Source of the DNA: a bacterium
Lineage (GTDB): Bacteria > JAMORN01
DNA length: 16,014 nt
Assembly: GCA_027063545.1 (NCBI GenBank)
Contig: JAMORN010000313.1
Coordinates: 1-16,014, forward strand
Direction: 5' to 3'
The position numbers and the translations under genes are program-made. The notes under the pieces were generated by a model. The model searched no databases and was not told where the DNA came from. It was given only the letters and a program-made list of their open reading frames with translations. This document shows, piece after piece, positions 1-6,366 of this stretch (positions are counted from its first letter, which is position 1; the number at the start of each line of letters is the position of its first letter).

Positions 1-800
1 CTCCTAAAAATAGTCCTGTTATAGGGCATCCTAAAATAGTTCATACACCTCATTTAGGTGCATCTACAATTGAGGCACAAAAAAATGTAGCTATCCAAGT
101 TGCAGAACAAATGGTTGATGCCTTATTAGGAAAGGCTATAATAAATGCTGTTAATCTTCCTTCGTTAGACAAAGAAAAGTATCAAAAATTAAAACCTTTT
201 ATAGAATTAGGTGAAAAGCTTGCAAAGGTTGCTACAACCTTAAATGAAGGTCAGTTAGAAAAAATTGAGGTAGTTTTTGAGGGAGATTTTGGAACTGATA
301 AATTTGAACCAGTTATAAATGCTGTATTGAATGGAATTTTATCTAGAATGGTAGAAGGTCAAATAAATTACGTGAATGCTCCTATTTTAGCAAAAGAAAG
401 GGGAATAAGCGTAGAGGTTATAACAAAGCCTGAAGTAGAGGATTATGCTGTTTTATTAACAGTTAATTACTATACTGATAAAGGTAAGACAAGTGTTTCT
501 GGAACACTATATAGAAAGAATGATCAAAGAATTGTTAAGATTGATGATTATCATTTTGATGCTATTGCTGAAGGACATATTTTTATTTATAAAAATGAAG
601 ATAAACCAGGAAAAATTGGTATTGTAGGAACAATTTTAGCTGAAGCTGGAATAAATATTGCTCAGATGTTTTTATCTAGAACAAAGCCTGGTGGAACAGC
701 TATGACTATAATGAATGTAGATCAAGAAGTACCTCAAGAAGTTATAGATAAAATTTTTTCATATCCAGGTTTTATAGACATTAAACAGATAAAGTTATAA
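1..800 (+). CDS. serA: D-3-phosphoglycerate dehydrogenase, C-terminal part (5' truncated by window)
   Basis: The gene enters the window already open; the reading frame runs from base 3, upstream of the first in-window ATG at 111. SerA oxidises 3-phosphoglycerate to 3-phosphohydroxypyruvate with NAD, the first committed step of serine synthesis, in the cytoplasm. The first codons give HPKIVHTPHLGAST, the signature around the family's catalytic His. About 80 residues that look like the allosteric substrate-binding (ASB) domain follow, and then a C-terminal ACT domain (HIFIYKNEDKPGKIGIVG onward) that normally binds serine. The ASB plus ACT layout marks the long type 1 enzyme, so feedback inhibition by serine is expected from the family. 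The gene stands alone on the plus strand and faces a minus-strand block; a shared hairpin follows 15 bases after the stop. Identification is secure. Confidence 0.95.
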   Translation, partial: PKNSPVIGHPKIVHTPHLGASTIEAQKNVAIQVAEQMVDALLGKAIINAVNLPSLDKEKYQKLKPFIELGEKLAKVATTLNEGQLEKIEVVFEGDFGTDKFEPVINAVLNGILSRMVEGQINYVNAPILAKERGISVEVITKPEVEDYAVLLTVNYYTDKGKTSVSGTLYRKNDQRIVKIDDYHFDAIAEGHIFIYKNEDKPGKIGIVGTILAEAGINIAQMFLSRTKPGGTAMTIMNVDQEVPQEVIDKIFSYPGFIDIKQIKL

Positions 801-815
801 TGTAATAAAAATAAA

Positions 816-838
816 AAGCCCTCCCTGGGGGAGGGCTT
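816..838. terminator. Hairpin terminator between convergent serA and the 1213-848 gene
   Basis: A perfect 10-bp stem (816-825 with 829-838, AAGCCCTCCC) encloses a 3-base loop. On the minus strand it is followed by a T-rich run (complement of 805-817), so it is a good intrinsic terminator for the 1213-848 gene. On the plus strand the following bases are only AT-rich, so termination of serA is probable but less canonical. It lies between the two converging stop codons. Confidence 0.85.
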
Positions 839-847
839 AATTAAAAA

Positions 848-1213
848 TTATTCATTATTTTCTATCTTAACAGCTGTACCTTTAACTTCATAACCTTTAA
901 ATTCTTCAAAAGGAGAAGATGTTTTTATATAATATATTCGAGTATTTATTAATAAATTATAATCAGGACCGGCTTGTTCTAATGCCTTATCAATAGCTTC
1001 TCTTATATAATCTTTTGTATCACCAGAAGTCAAATCTTTTTGTGTAAATGAGAATAAACAAAATTTTTTAGTTGTTACTCCTACTCTTGCCTTTACTTCT
1101 ACAGGATCTTTATACTTAATAGGAACATTTTTAGATGATACTATTGTAAATTCACCCACCGTTTCCTTTTCTAAAACTTTAGTACAATGAAGTAATATTA
1201 TAGGTATAAACAA
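848..1213 (-). CDS. Small TRL-like putative lipoprotein, start uncertain
   Basis: The 121-residue product starts at a TTG codon. It has a hydrophobic leader (MFIPIILLHC) with a Cys that could be lipidated, although His before the Cys is atypical for a lipobox. The rest has the look of TRL-like small lipoproteins: GEFTIVSSKNV near the start, an amphipathic YIREAIDKALEQA helix, then NLLINTRIYYIK and a final strand GYEVKGTAVKIE. The family is widespread in outer-membrane bacteria and has no firm function. The start is odd. No in-frame ATG exists upstream, the leader lacks the usual basic N-terminus, and the frame stays open into the preceding terminator hairpin, whose 3' arm carries the only Shine-Dalgarno-like run (AAGGAAGGG, 12 bases before TTG). 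No promoter of its own is visible. The coding region looks genuine; the 5' end may be truncated. Confidence 0.6.
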   Translation of the reverse strand: MFIPIILLHCTKVLEKETVGEFTIVSSKNVPIKYKDPVEVKARVGVTTKKFCLFSFTQKDLTSGDTKDYIREAIDKALEQAGPDYNLLINTRIYYIKTSSPFEEFKGYEVKGTAVKIENNE

Positions 1214-1219
1214 TAAAAC

Positions 1220-1265
1220 AAAAATCCCTTCCTTATAGGAATTATTTAATAAGGAAGGGATTTTT
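1220..1265 (-). terminator. Perfect 17-bp hairpin terminator after the 2829-1285 gene
   Basis: Arms 1220-1236 and 1249-1265 are perfectly complementary over 17 bp around a 12-base loop. The core CCCTTCC/GGAAGGG is flanked by A5 and T5, the classic intrinsic terminator form. It starts 20 bases after the TAA at 1285-1287. Its downstream arm also contains the only ribosome-binding-like sequence for the next gene, so it could double as an attenuator or as a structure that hides that site. Confidence 0.85.
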
Positions 1266-1284
1266 ATAATGGGGTTTAAAATTA

Positions 1285-2337
1285 TTATTGAATAAGTTCT
1301 TTCGCTAAAGGTATTATTCCTTCTTCTCTAATTCTACTCACATCTAACTTTATATATCCATCATAGTAGTTAAAGTAATTCTTATATTGTTCATATTCTT
1401 CCATTCCTTTTTCTACTAATTCTGAAAAGTTATCTGTACTTCCCATAAGAGTTGTTTCTATTGCTGTTATACTTGTATGAGCAGAATCATTATAAAATCC
1501 TACAAAAGCATGTCCAGGAATCAAGAAAATTATTGGATCAATACCTATATTTTCTAAAGCAGAAGCCCAAAGAAGGGTCCCATCTATACAGTTTGCTTCT
1601 CCTAACTCTAAAACTTCCTCTGGAAGTCTTATTCTTTGAGTGTTTTCATTAGGAAAACTTATGGTTGAAGAAGAATAGTTAATATCATAAGTTTTTAAAG
1701 CATTAAATATTGCTCTTGCCTGTAAATAAACATCATTTACAACGTGAACTGTAGCTTTAATAGAATTATCAAGACTTGTAATTGTAAAAGCATTAGGATC
1801 TCCATTATTTCCTAAATCTTTTAAGCTTCCTTTTTCTGTGGAACCTAAATAATCATTAGCATCATAATCAATATCATAAACTTTGATGTAAATATAATCA
1901 TCTTTATTAAATAAATGATAATTTATAGAGAGAGAAATTGGAAAATAATAAGAATTAACATCAGAATATTCCCCAGAACTCTTTACAAAGTGACCATTAA
2001 TATATACATCAAAATCTATATCAGCATTTCCTCCAAAAGGATCCTGATTATAATAAGGTGCTTTATCTAAAGTGATATATGTAATATAATATACATCTAT
2101 TCCTTGGTATCCTAGGAGAATGTTCTTTGGATGATAATTAACTGCTTTGCTTATTAATTCTTCTACTTTATCATTATGAGGCATTACAAATTTTACTAAA
2201 TATTTTGTCATATCATGAGTTACTCTCTCAGCATCTTTTAGAGAAAATGTAAAGTAATCCTTTGCTAATAGTTGAATTTTATATGTATTATTTATTACAT
2301 ATCTTTCTACTCCCGAGGTATCTATGTAAGATACCAT
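1285..2337 (-). CDS. C2-like plus transglutaminase-like protein (C-terminal part of an interrupted gene)
   Basis: This is the longest ATG-initiated frame (350 residues), but the same frame is open back to 2451 and joins the 2829-2452 gene across one TAA. Residues about 80-170 resemble a C2-type beta sandwich: DIDFDVYINGHF, then IKVYDIDYDANDYLGS, an Asp-rich loop of the kind that binds calcium. Residues about 205-345 resemble a transglutaminase-like cysteine hydrolase core: RLPEEVLELGEANCIDG with Cys250, IPGHAF with His276 and AIETT with Glu294, in the order of the usual Cys-His-acid triad. The end, LDVSRIREEGIIPL, also fits this group. The substrate is unknown; family members cleave or cross-link peptides. 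No Shine-Dalgarno precedes the ATG at 2337, so independent translation looks poor. With the upstream part it would be a lipid-anchored envelope protein. Confidence 0.7.
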   Translation of the reverse strand: MVSYIDTSGVERYVINNTYKIQLLAKDYFTFSLKDAERVTHDMTKYLVKFVMPHNDKVEELISKAVNYHPKNILLGYQGIDVYYITYITLDKAPYYNQDPFGGNADIDFDVYINGHFVKSSGEYSDVNSYYFPISLSINYHLFNKDDYIYIKVYDIDYDANDYLGSTEKGSLKDLGNNGDPNAFTITSLDNSIKATVHVVNDVYLQARAIFNALKTYDINYSSSTISFPNENTQRIRLPEEVLELGEANCIDGTLLWASALENIGIDPIIFLIPGHAFVGFYNDSAHTSITAIETTLMGSTDNFSELVEKGMEEYEQYKNYFNYYDGYIKLDVSRIREEGIIPLAKELIQ

Positions 2338-2451
2338 AACATCATAAAGTGCTGTTTTTGTTTCTTCTAGATTTTCAATGGTAGTTTCATCAAATATTGG
2401 ATTAAAATATAATAAAGTAGAAGAAGAAGGTTGTAAAGTTAAAGTCTTTTT

Positions 2452-2829
2452 TTATCCTAATGAATATCCTTTAATTTCAGAATAAACAGAAAAATTAAGA
2501 GGAATATTTGAATTATTTATTATTTCTATTTTTAAAGTTTTAAACTCATCAGTAGATATTCCATTTAATAAATAAGGTGGTATTTGCTCCGCTATGGATA
2601 CATCGCCAGACACATTAATAAATACTTTATTCTCTTCATCATTCTCAGAACTATTACTAAGAGTGTTTTCTTCTTGATTATCTTCTTTATTATTATCATC
2701 ATAATAAAAACTAGAATCTTGAGAGTAATCTGATTCTTCCCCAAAACTTGTAGGTGAATCACTTGAACATTGGAATAATCCTAACCCTATAATTAATACA
2801 GTAATACCCCATTTCCATAATTTTTTCAT
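2452..2829 (-). CDS. Lipoprotein N-terminal part ending at an in-frame TAA
   Basis: The 125-residue product begins MKKLWKWGITVLIIGLGLFQC, a lipoprotein signal peptide with Cys21 as the lipidation site; Gln before the Cys is unusual. Residues about 22-68 are a Ser/Asp/Glu/Asn-rich spacer, the sort that holds a domain away from a membrane. From about residue 69 a beta-sandwich begins (VFINVSGDVSIAEQ, then TLKIEIINNSN and FSVYSEIKGYSLG) and stops abruptly at TAA (2452-2454). The missing strands appear just after the stop, in the same frame: KTLTLQPSSSTLLYFNP. A strong AAGGAGGGAGGA site stands 3-4 bases before the ATG, and a consensus-like promoter lies upstream. The start is certain; the protein as read is probably a truncated product. 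Confidence 0.75.
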   Translation of the reverse strand: MKKLWKWGITVLIIGLGLFQCSSDSPTSFGEESDYSQDSSFYYDDNNKEDNQEENTLSNSSENDEENKVFINVSGDVSIAEQIPPYLLNGISTDEFKTLKIEIINNSNIPLNFSVYSEIKGYSLG

Positions 2830-2892
2830 TTATCCTCCCTCCTTTTTTAATTTTTTATAATTTTATCCCAAATTCCCCCCTAATTCTTCTAA

Positions 2893-2921
2893 AATTTAAT
2901 CTAAAAAAAAAGATTTGTCAA
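2893..2921 (-). promoter_or_regulatory. Sigma70-type promoter for the 2829 lipoprotein gene
   Basis: Reading the minus strand, a perfect -35 TTGACA (2921-2916) is followed by a 17-base spacer holding a run of nine T, then TAAATT (2898-2893, four of six -10 positions). Transcription would start near 2886, leaving an untranslated leader of about 57 bases with the strong ribosome binding site at its end. Confidence 0.6.
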
Positions 2922-2975
2922 GATTTTTTTGATTATTTTTTAGAAATTTTTATGAATCAAATTTTATTTAGAAAA

Positions 2976-3010
2976 TAAAAAAAACCTTCTCCCCAGAGAG
3001 GAGAGAAGGC
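2976..3010 (-). terminator. Intrinsic terminator of the Cys-rich lipoprotein operon
   Basis: On the minus strand a 7-bp stem (GAGAAGG 3003-3009 with CCTTCTC 2985-2991) extends by two more pairs past one mismatch and is followed by a run of eight T. It lies about 40 bases after the stop of the 3831-3049 gene and separates that unit from the next promoter. Confidence 0.85.
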
Positions 3011-3048
3011 TTTTAAATTTTTATATAGAAAAAAATATTAAAAAATTC

Positions 3049-3831
3049 TTATTCTTTACCCTCAGGATTTGCAAAATATACCCATTTTTTATCAGCTCCA
3101 TCATACTTTAACTTTGTATGACATTTAGGACATTCAGTAGCAGTATATGGAACTGTATCATAACAGTTAGGGCAAATCTTTATAGAAATATTAAATCCAT
3201 GCCCTTTACAGTATTTACAACTACCAGTGCCATTACAAAAAGAACATTTACCAGTTCCATTACAAGAGGAACATTTACCAGTTCCATTGCATTCAATACA
3301 TTTACCAGGACTTTTCTTTAAACCTTTTAACATTTTAGATATTTCCCAATATCCAGGATATCCTAATTTAAGTAGTTTTTTGTACTTTTCTTTATCAATT
3401 TTACCTTGTTTAACCTTCTTTTTAAATAATTCAGTTTCCATAGCACATTCAGGACAAAACATTTTTCTTCCACGAGGATCTATCCCGGTTGTTTTACAAT
3501 ATTTACAAGGAATAGGTTCTTCTCCAGGATTTTTTGCAGGTAAAAATCCAACTCCATGACATTTTGGGCAAGGCGCAGGTATTACACCTTTACCTTTACA
3601 TGTCGGACAATTACCTGTTCCTTGACAGTAATCACATTTTCCAGTTCCATCACAACTTTGACAGACACCAGTACCATGGCAAGCAATACAAGTCCCTTCT
3701 CCATTACAATATTCACATTTTAATTTAATAGGTTCTTTAGCAGAACTACAGCTAGATATACTAACAGATATAGAGCCTAAAAATAATAATAAAAAACCAC
3801 TAATAATTACAGTAGATAATATTTTTTTCAT
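3049..3831 (-). CDS. Lipoprotein with DnaJ-type CxxCxGxG zinc-finger arrays and a zinc ribbon
   Basis: The 260-residue product has a signal peptide (residues 1-27) ending ISSC, with Cys28 the likely lipidated residue. Ten CxxCxGxG motifs follow in two arrays: Cys39, 48, 57, 66 and 75 at an exact 9-residue spacing plus Cys88, and Cys178, 187, 196 and 205 again every 9 residues. A degenerate copy sits at Cys109. Plain CxxC pairs occur at 126, 220 and 234; the last two form a zinc-ribbon-like end (CPNC...CPKC). A lysine-rich, mostly helical stretch (about 134-176) separates the arrays. CxxCxGxG units bind zinc in DnaJ and also occur in thiol-active proteins, but here there is no J domain and the protein should lie outside the cytoplasm. 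AAGGAG stands 7 bases before the ATG, in the loop of a small hairpin. It is probably co-transcribed with its paralogue 25 bases upstream. The function is unknown; zinc binding is inferred. Confidence 0.85.
   Translation of the reverse strand: MKKILSTVIISGFLLLFLGSISVSISSCSSAKEPIKLKCEYCNGEGTCIACHGTGVCQSCDGTGKCDYCQGTGNCPTCKGKGVIPAPCPKCHGVGFLPAKNPGEEPIPCKYCKTTGIDPRGRKMFCPECAMETELFKKKVKQGKIDKEKYKKLLKLGYPGYWEISKMLKGLKKSPGKCIECNGTGKCSSCNGTGKCSFCNGTGSCKYCKGHGFNISIKICPNCYDTVPYTATECPKCHTKLKYDGADKKWVYFANPEGKE
3220..3300 (-). repeat. Three tandem 27-base coding repeats (CxxCNGTGx units)
   Basis: Codons 178-204 of the Cys-rich lipoprotein consist of three 27-base units reading CIECNGTGK, CSSCNGTGK and CSFCNGTGS. 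The units stay similar at the DNA level (recurring ccagttccatt...aca on the plus strand), which points to recent unit duplication rather than old divergence. A fourth, more diverged unit (CKYCKGHGF) follows. The same 9-residue period recurs at codons 39-82 with more drift. Confidence 0.75.
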
Positions 3832-3849
3832 AACTCAACTCCTTGAGTT
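3832..3849 (-). promoter_or_regulatory. Small hairpin exposing the ribosome binding site of the 3831 gene
   Basis: Arms 3832-3838 and 3843-3849 (AACTCAA/TTGAGTT, 7 bp) enclose the loop that reads GGAG on the minus strand, the core of the Shine-Dalgarno site. The hairpin occupies most of the 25-base gap between the paralogues. It may present or gate the site; the stem is weak, so this is tentative. Confidence 0.4.
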
Positions 3850-3856
3850 TTTTTGT

Positions 3857-4192
3857 TTAAAATTTCTTTTCATCTAAGTGATCGTATTTAATTTTTGCTC
3901 CACATTTAGGGCATTTAGTTGCACTATACTTTAATTCTGTACCACATACAGGGCACCACTTTCTTTCCAATGAATGTCCACTACCTTTACAAGCTGGACA
4001 TTTTCCTGTTCCATGACAATATTCACACCATTGTTTCTTTCCATGACACATTGGACATACACCAGTTCCATTACATTGAGAACAAGGTTCATATATTGGA
4101 TCTTTAGCACAACCAATTGTTAATGTTGATATCAATAACATGGAAAAGAATAACAAACTCAAAAATTTAAAAGTTTTAACAATTTTTTGCAT
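3857..4192 (-). CDS. Short Cys-rich lipoprotein, paralogue of the 3831-3049 product
   Basis: I place the start at the ATG at 4192 (111 residues). A TTG at 4198 is in frame, but it touches the TAGGAG ribosome binding site, whereas the ATG sits 6 bases after it. The signal peptide runs to TIGC, a usable lipobox. Numbering from that ATG, CxxCxGxG motifs occur at Cys37 (CSQCNGTG), Cys56 (CEYCHGTG) and Cys65 (CPACKGSG), with a degenerate copy at Cys46 (CPMCHGKK). The end WCPVCGTELKYSATKCPKC is a zinc ribbon and matches the end of the larger neighbour (CPNC...YTATECPKC...LKYD). It is first in the two-gene unit and diverges from uvrB. The shared domain order and the similar GGAGTTGA leaders suggest tandem duplication followed by expansion of the array in the second gene. 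The function is not known. Confidence 0.8.
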   Translation of the reverse strand: MQKIVKTFKFLSLLFFSMLLISTLTIGCAKDPIYEPCSQCNGTGVCPMCHGKKQWCEYCHGTGKCPACKGSGHSLERKWCPVCGTELKYSATKCPKCGAKIKYDHLDEKKF

Positions 4193-4240
4193 CTTCAACT
4201 CCTACTTTCTATTTATATTTATTCGCTTAAATAACCCATC

Positions 4241-4309
4241 TTTTAACATAAAAAAATAATAATATTTTTATCATAGAAAAAAGTTTTTTTAATTTTTTTA
4301 ACATAAAAA
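4241..4309. repeat. AT-rich direct repeat pair in the divergent uvrB/lipoprotein promoter region
   Basis: An identical 14-base sequence, TTTTAACATAAAAA, occurs at 4241-4254 and 4296-4309, 55 bases apart, each copy followed by similar A/T tracts. The second copy contains the -35 element of the uvrB promoter. The rest of 4193-4347 is A/T-tract DNA with no other signal I can support. Confidence 0.5.
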
Positions 4310-4326
4310 TATTATTTTTCTATAAA
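4298..4326 (+). promoter_or_regulatory. Sigma70-type promoter for the uvrB operon
   Basis: TTAACA (4298-4303, five of six) is followed by exactly 17 bases and then TATAAA (4321-4326, five of six). Transcription would start near 4333, only about 15 bases before the uvrB ATG. No SOS (LexA) operator of a form I recognise overlaps it. Confidence 0.6.
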
Positions 4327-4347
4327 AATTTTAATTCTTTTTAGCTT

Positions 4348-6366
4348 ATGAATAGTTTTAAATTAAAAGCTCCTTATCCTCCAGCTGGGGATCAACCTTA
4401 TGCTATAGAAAAATTACTATCGTTATTGGAAAAAGGAGAAAGGTATATAACATTGTTAGGAGCAACTGGTACAGGAAAAACATATACAATAGCTCATGTT
4501 ATAGAAAAATATAATAAACCAACTTTAGTAATTTCTCACAATAAAACCCTTGCATATCAATTATACAATGAATTAAAATCCTATTTTCCAGAAAATGCTG
4601 TTGAATATTTTGTTTCTTATTATGATTATTATCAACCAGAGGCTTATTTGCCAGAAACAGATACATATATAGAAAAAGAGACAGCTATAAATGATTTGAT
4701 TGATAGATTAAGATTAAAAGCCACATCTTCCTTAATAATGAGAAGAGATGTTATTGTTGTAGCAAGTGTCTCTTGTATTTATGGTCTTGGTTCTCCAGAA
4801 CTTTATAAACAATTTATGTTAGTTTTAGAAAAAGAAAAGGAATATAATATTCGGGAGATTCTATCCCAACTTGTTGATATGCAATATCAAAGAAAAGATT
4901 TTGGCTATGATAGAGGAACATTTGTAATAAAAGGTGATATTGTAGAGATTTTTCCAGCTTATGAAGAAATAGGGATAAGATTAACATTTTGGGGAGATTT
5001 CTTAGAAGATATAGAGATATTTGAACCCTTAACAAATTATACTATAGAAAAAGTAGATAAGATTCCTATATTTCCAGCAAAACATTTTATGACAAATAGG
5101 GATACTCTTGAGGATATTTTACAAAAAATAGAAATAGACTTAAAAGAAAGGGTTGCTGAATTATTAAAACAGGGAAAAGTTTTAGAGGCTCAAAGGTTAG
5201 AATCTAGAACGAGATATGATATTGAAATGATAAGAGAAATAGGATATTGTAATGGAATAGAAAATTACTCTAGATACTTTGATGGAAGAAAACCAGGGGA
5301 GCCACCAGCAACATTAATAGATTTTTTTCCTAAAGATTTTTTGATGATAATAGATGAGTCTCATGTTACCATACCTCAAATTAGAGGAATGTATAATGGA
5401 GATACATCCCGGAAACAAACTTTAGTTGAATATGGATTTAGACTACCCGCAGCGTTAGATAATAGACCTTTAAAATTTGATGAATTTTTATCAAAAATAA
5501 GTCAGGTTATTTTTGTCTCTGCTACTCCTGGGGACTGGGAACTCAAAATGAGTGGTAATAATGTTGTTGAACAAATAAATAGACCTACAGGTCTTTTAGA
5601 CCCAGAGATAGAAGTAAGGCCAACCTATAATCAGATAGATGATTTAATTTCTGAGATTAATAACACAATAAAAAATGGAGATAAAGTAATAGTTATTACA
5701 TTAACCAAAAAGATGGCAGAAGACTTAACAGAATATTTAACAAATATGGGTATAAGGGCAAAGTATTTACATTCTGAATTAGATACTGTAGAAAGAAGTG
5801 AAATTATTGAAGATTTAAAAAATGATAATTTTGATGTTATTGTTGGTATAAATTTATTAAGGGAGGGAATAGATTTACCAATAGTTAGCTTAGTTGCTAT
5901 TTTAGATGCAGATAAAGAAGGCTTTTTAAGAAGTGAGACTTCTTTAATTCAAATTATTGGAAGAGCTGCTAGACATGAAAATGGTAGGGTAATATTATAT
6001 GCGGATAGGATAACTCGTTCAATGAAAAAGGCTATCGATGAAACAAATAGAAGAAGAAAAATTCAAATAGAATTTAATAAAAAATATAATATTACTCCTA
6101 AGAGTATTAAGGTGAAAAAATTTACATCATTAAGTGATATGGCAGAAGACATGGGTATACTAAGTACGTCTAAAAAAGAATATGAAGTTGTTTTAGATAA
6201 AAATATAGAGGATGAGGTAAAAAATATTTTAAAGCTACCAAAAAAAGAAATTAAATTAAGAATAAAAGAGTATGAGAAAAAAATGCTTAAAGCTTCAGAA
6301 AAGTTAGAGTTTGAAAAAGCAGCCTATTATAGAGATATAATAAGAAAATTAAAGGAGAATTTATGA
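4348..6366 (+). CDS. uvrB: UvrABC system protein B (excinuclease subunit)
   Basis: Full length at 672 residues. UvrB receives damaged DNA from UvrA, verifies the lesion with its ATP-driven helicase fold and beta hairpin, and recruits UvrC for incision in nucleotide excision repair. Visible in order: PAGDQP near the N-terminus; Walker A GATGTGKT (38-45); the Tyr-rich hairpin region [19 protein letters not shown] (about residue 90 on); Walker B with DESH (336-339); SATPGDWE; motif V REGIDLP; motif [11 protein letters not shown]; and a C-terminal UVR helix pair ([20 protein letters not shown]), the UvrC contact. All key motifs are intact. No Shine-Dalgarno precedes the ATG and the predicted leader is very short, so translation may be weak or nearly leaderless. 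It is first in a probable operon and overlaps the next gene by four bases (ATGA). Confidence 0.97.
   Translation: MNSFKLKAPYPPAGDQPYAIEKLLSLLEKGERYITLLGATGTGKTYTIAHVIEKYNKPTLVISHNKTLAYQLYNELKSYFPENAVEYFVSYYDYYQPEAYLPETDTYIEKETAINDLIDRLRLKATSSLIMRRDVIVVASVSCIYGLGSPELYKQFMLVLEKEKEYNIREILSQLVDMQYQRKDFGYDRGTFVIKGDIVEIFPAYEEIGIRLTFWGDFLEDIEIFEPLTNYTIEKVDKIPIFPAKHFMTNRDTLEDILQKIEIDLKERVAELLKQGKVLEAQRLESRTRYDIEMIREIGYCNGIENYSRYFDGRKPGEPPATLIDFFPKDFLMIIDESHVTIPQIRGMYNGDTSRKQTLVEYGFRLPAALDNRPLKFDEFLSKISQVIFVSATPGDWELKMSGNNVVEQINRPTGLLDPEIEVRPTYNQIDDLISEINNTIKNGDKVIVITLTKKMAEDLTEYLTNMGIRAKYLHSELDTVERSEIIEDLKNDNFDVIVGINLLREGIDLPIVSLVAILDADKEGFLRSETSLIQIIGRAARHENGRVILYADRITRSMKKAIDETNRRRKIQIEFNKKYNITPKSIKVKKFTSLSDMAEDMGILSTSKKEYEVVLDKNIEDEVKNILKLPKKEIKLRIKEYEKKMLKASEKLEFEKAAYYRDIIRKLKENL

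Larger units (their letters stand above)
1285..2829 (-). pseudogene. Full-length lipoprotein/C2/transglutaminase-like gene split by one in-frame stop
   Basis: The 2829-2452 and 2337-1285 segments share one frame. Between them, 38 sense codons (2451-2338) continue without a second stop, giving 125 residues, TAA, then 388 residues. The join falls within one beta-rich domain, and the order signal peptide, acidic spacer, beta sandwich, C2-like, transglutaminase-like makes a sensible single lipoprotein of about 514 residues. Promoter, ribosome binding site and terminator are all intact and no other lesion is visible. A recent nonsense substitution (CAA, GAA or AAA to TAA), a base-call error or stop readthrough would each explain this. 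Confidence 0.7.

Noticed and set aside
1220-1265. The 17-bp inverted repeat as a miniature mobile element
   Set aside because: It has the GC core, A/T flanks and position of an intrinsic terminator, with no target duplication seen.
1452-1652. Plus-strand open frame within the transglutaminase-like gene
   Set aside because: It lies opposite the conserved Cys/His core and shows no recognisable protein features.
2443-2457. Programmed frameshift or homopolymer indel at the run of seven A beside the TAA
   Set aside because: The frames before and after the stop are identical, so a shift would break the join rather than repair it; slippage in the A run does not remove the TAA.
3220-3300. A short CRISPR-like repeat cluster
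   Set aside because: The units abut with no spacers, match codon phase exactly and encode CxxCxGxG fingers.
3118-3728. Plus-strand open frames opposite the large Cys-rich lipoprotein (3118-3321, 3227-3559, 3534-3728)
   Set aside because: Their repeats mirror the 27-base units of the minus-strand gene, they lack ribosome binding sites, and the minus-strand protein has clear domains.
3919-4116. Open frames in other phases over the short Cys-rich lipoprotein
   Set aside because: They are shadows of a gene with a signal peptide, a ribosome site and conserved CxxC motifs.
4193-4198. TTG at 4198 as start of the short Cys-rich lipoprotein
   Set aside because: It touches the TAGGAG site with no spacer; the ATG at 4192 has a normal 6-base spacing.
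4814-5035. Minus-strand open frame inside uvrB
   Set aside because: It is antisense to conserved UvrB sequence and lacks start signals.
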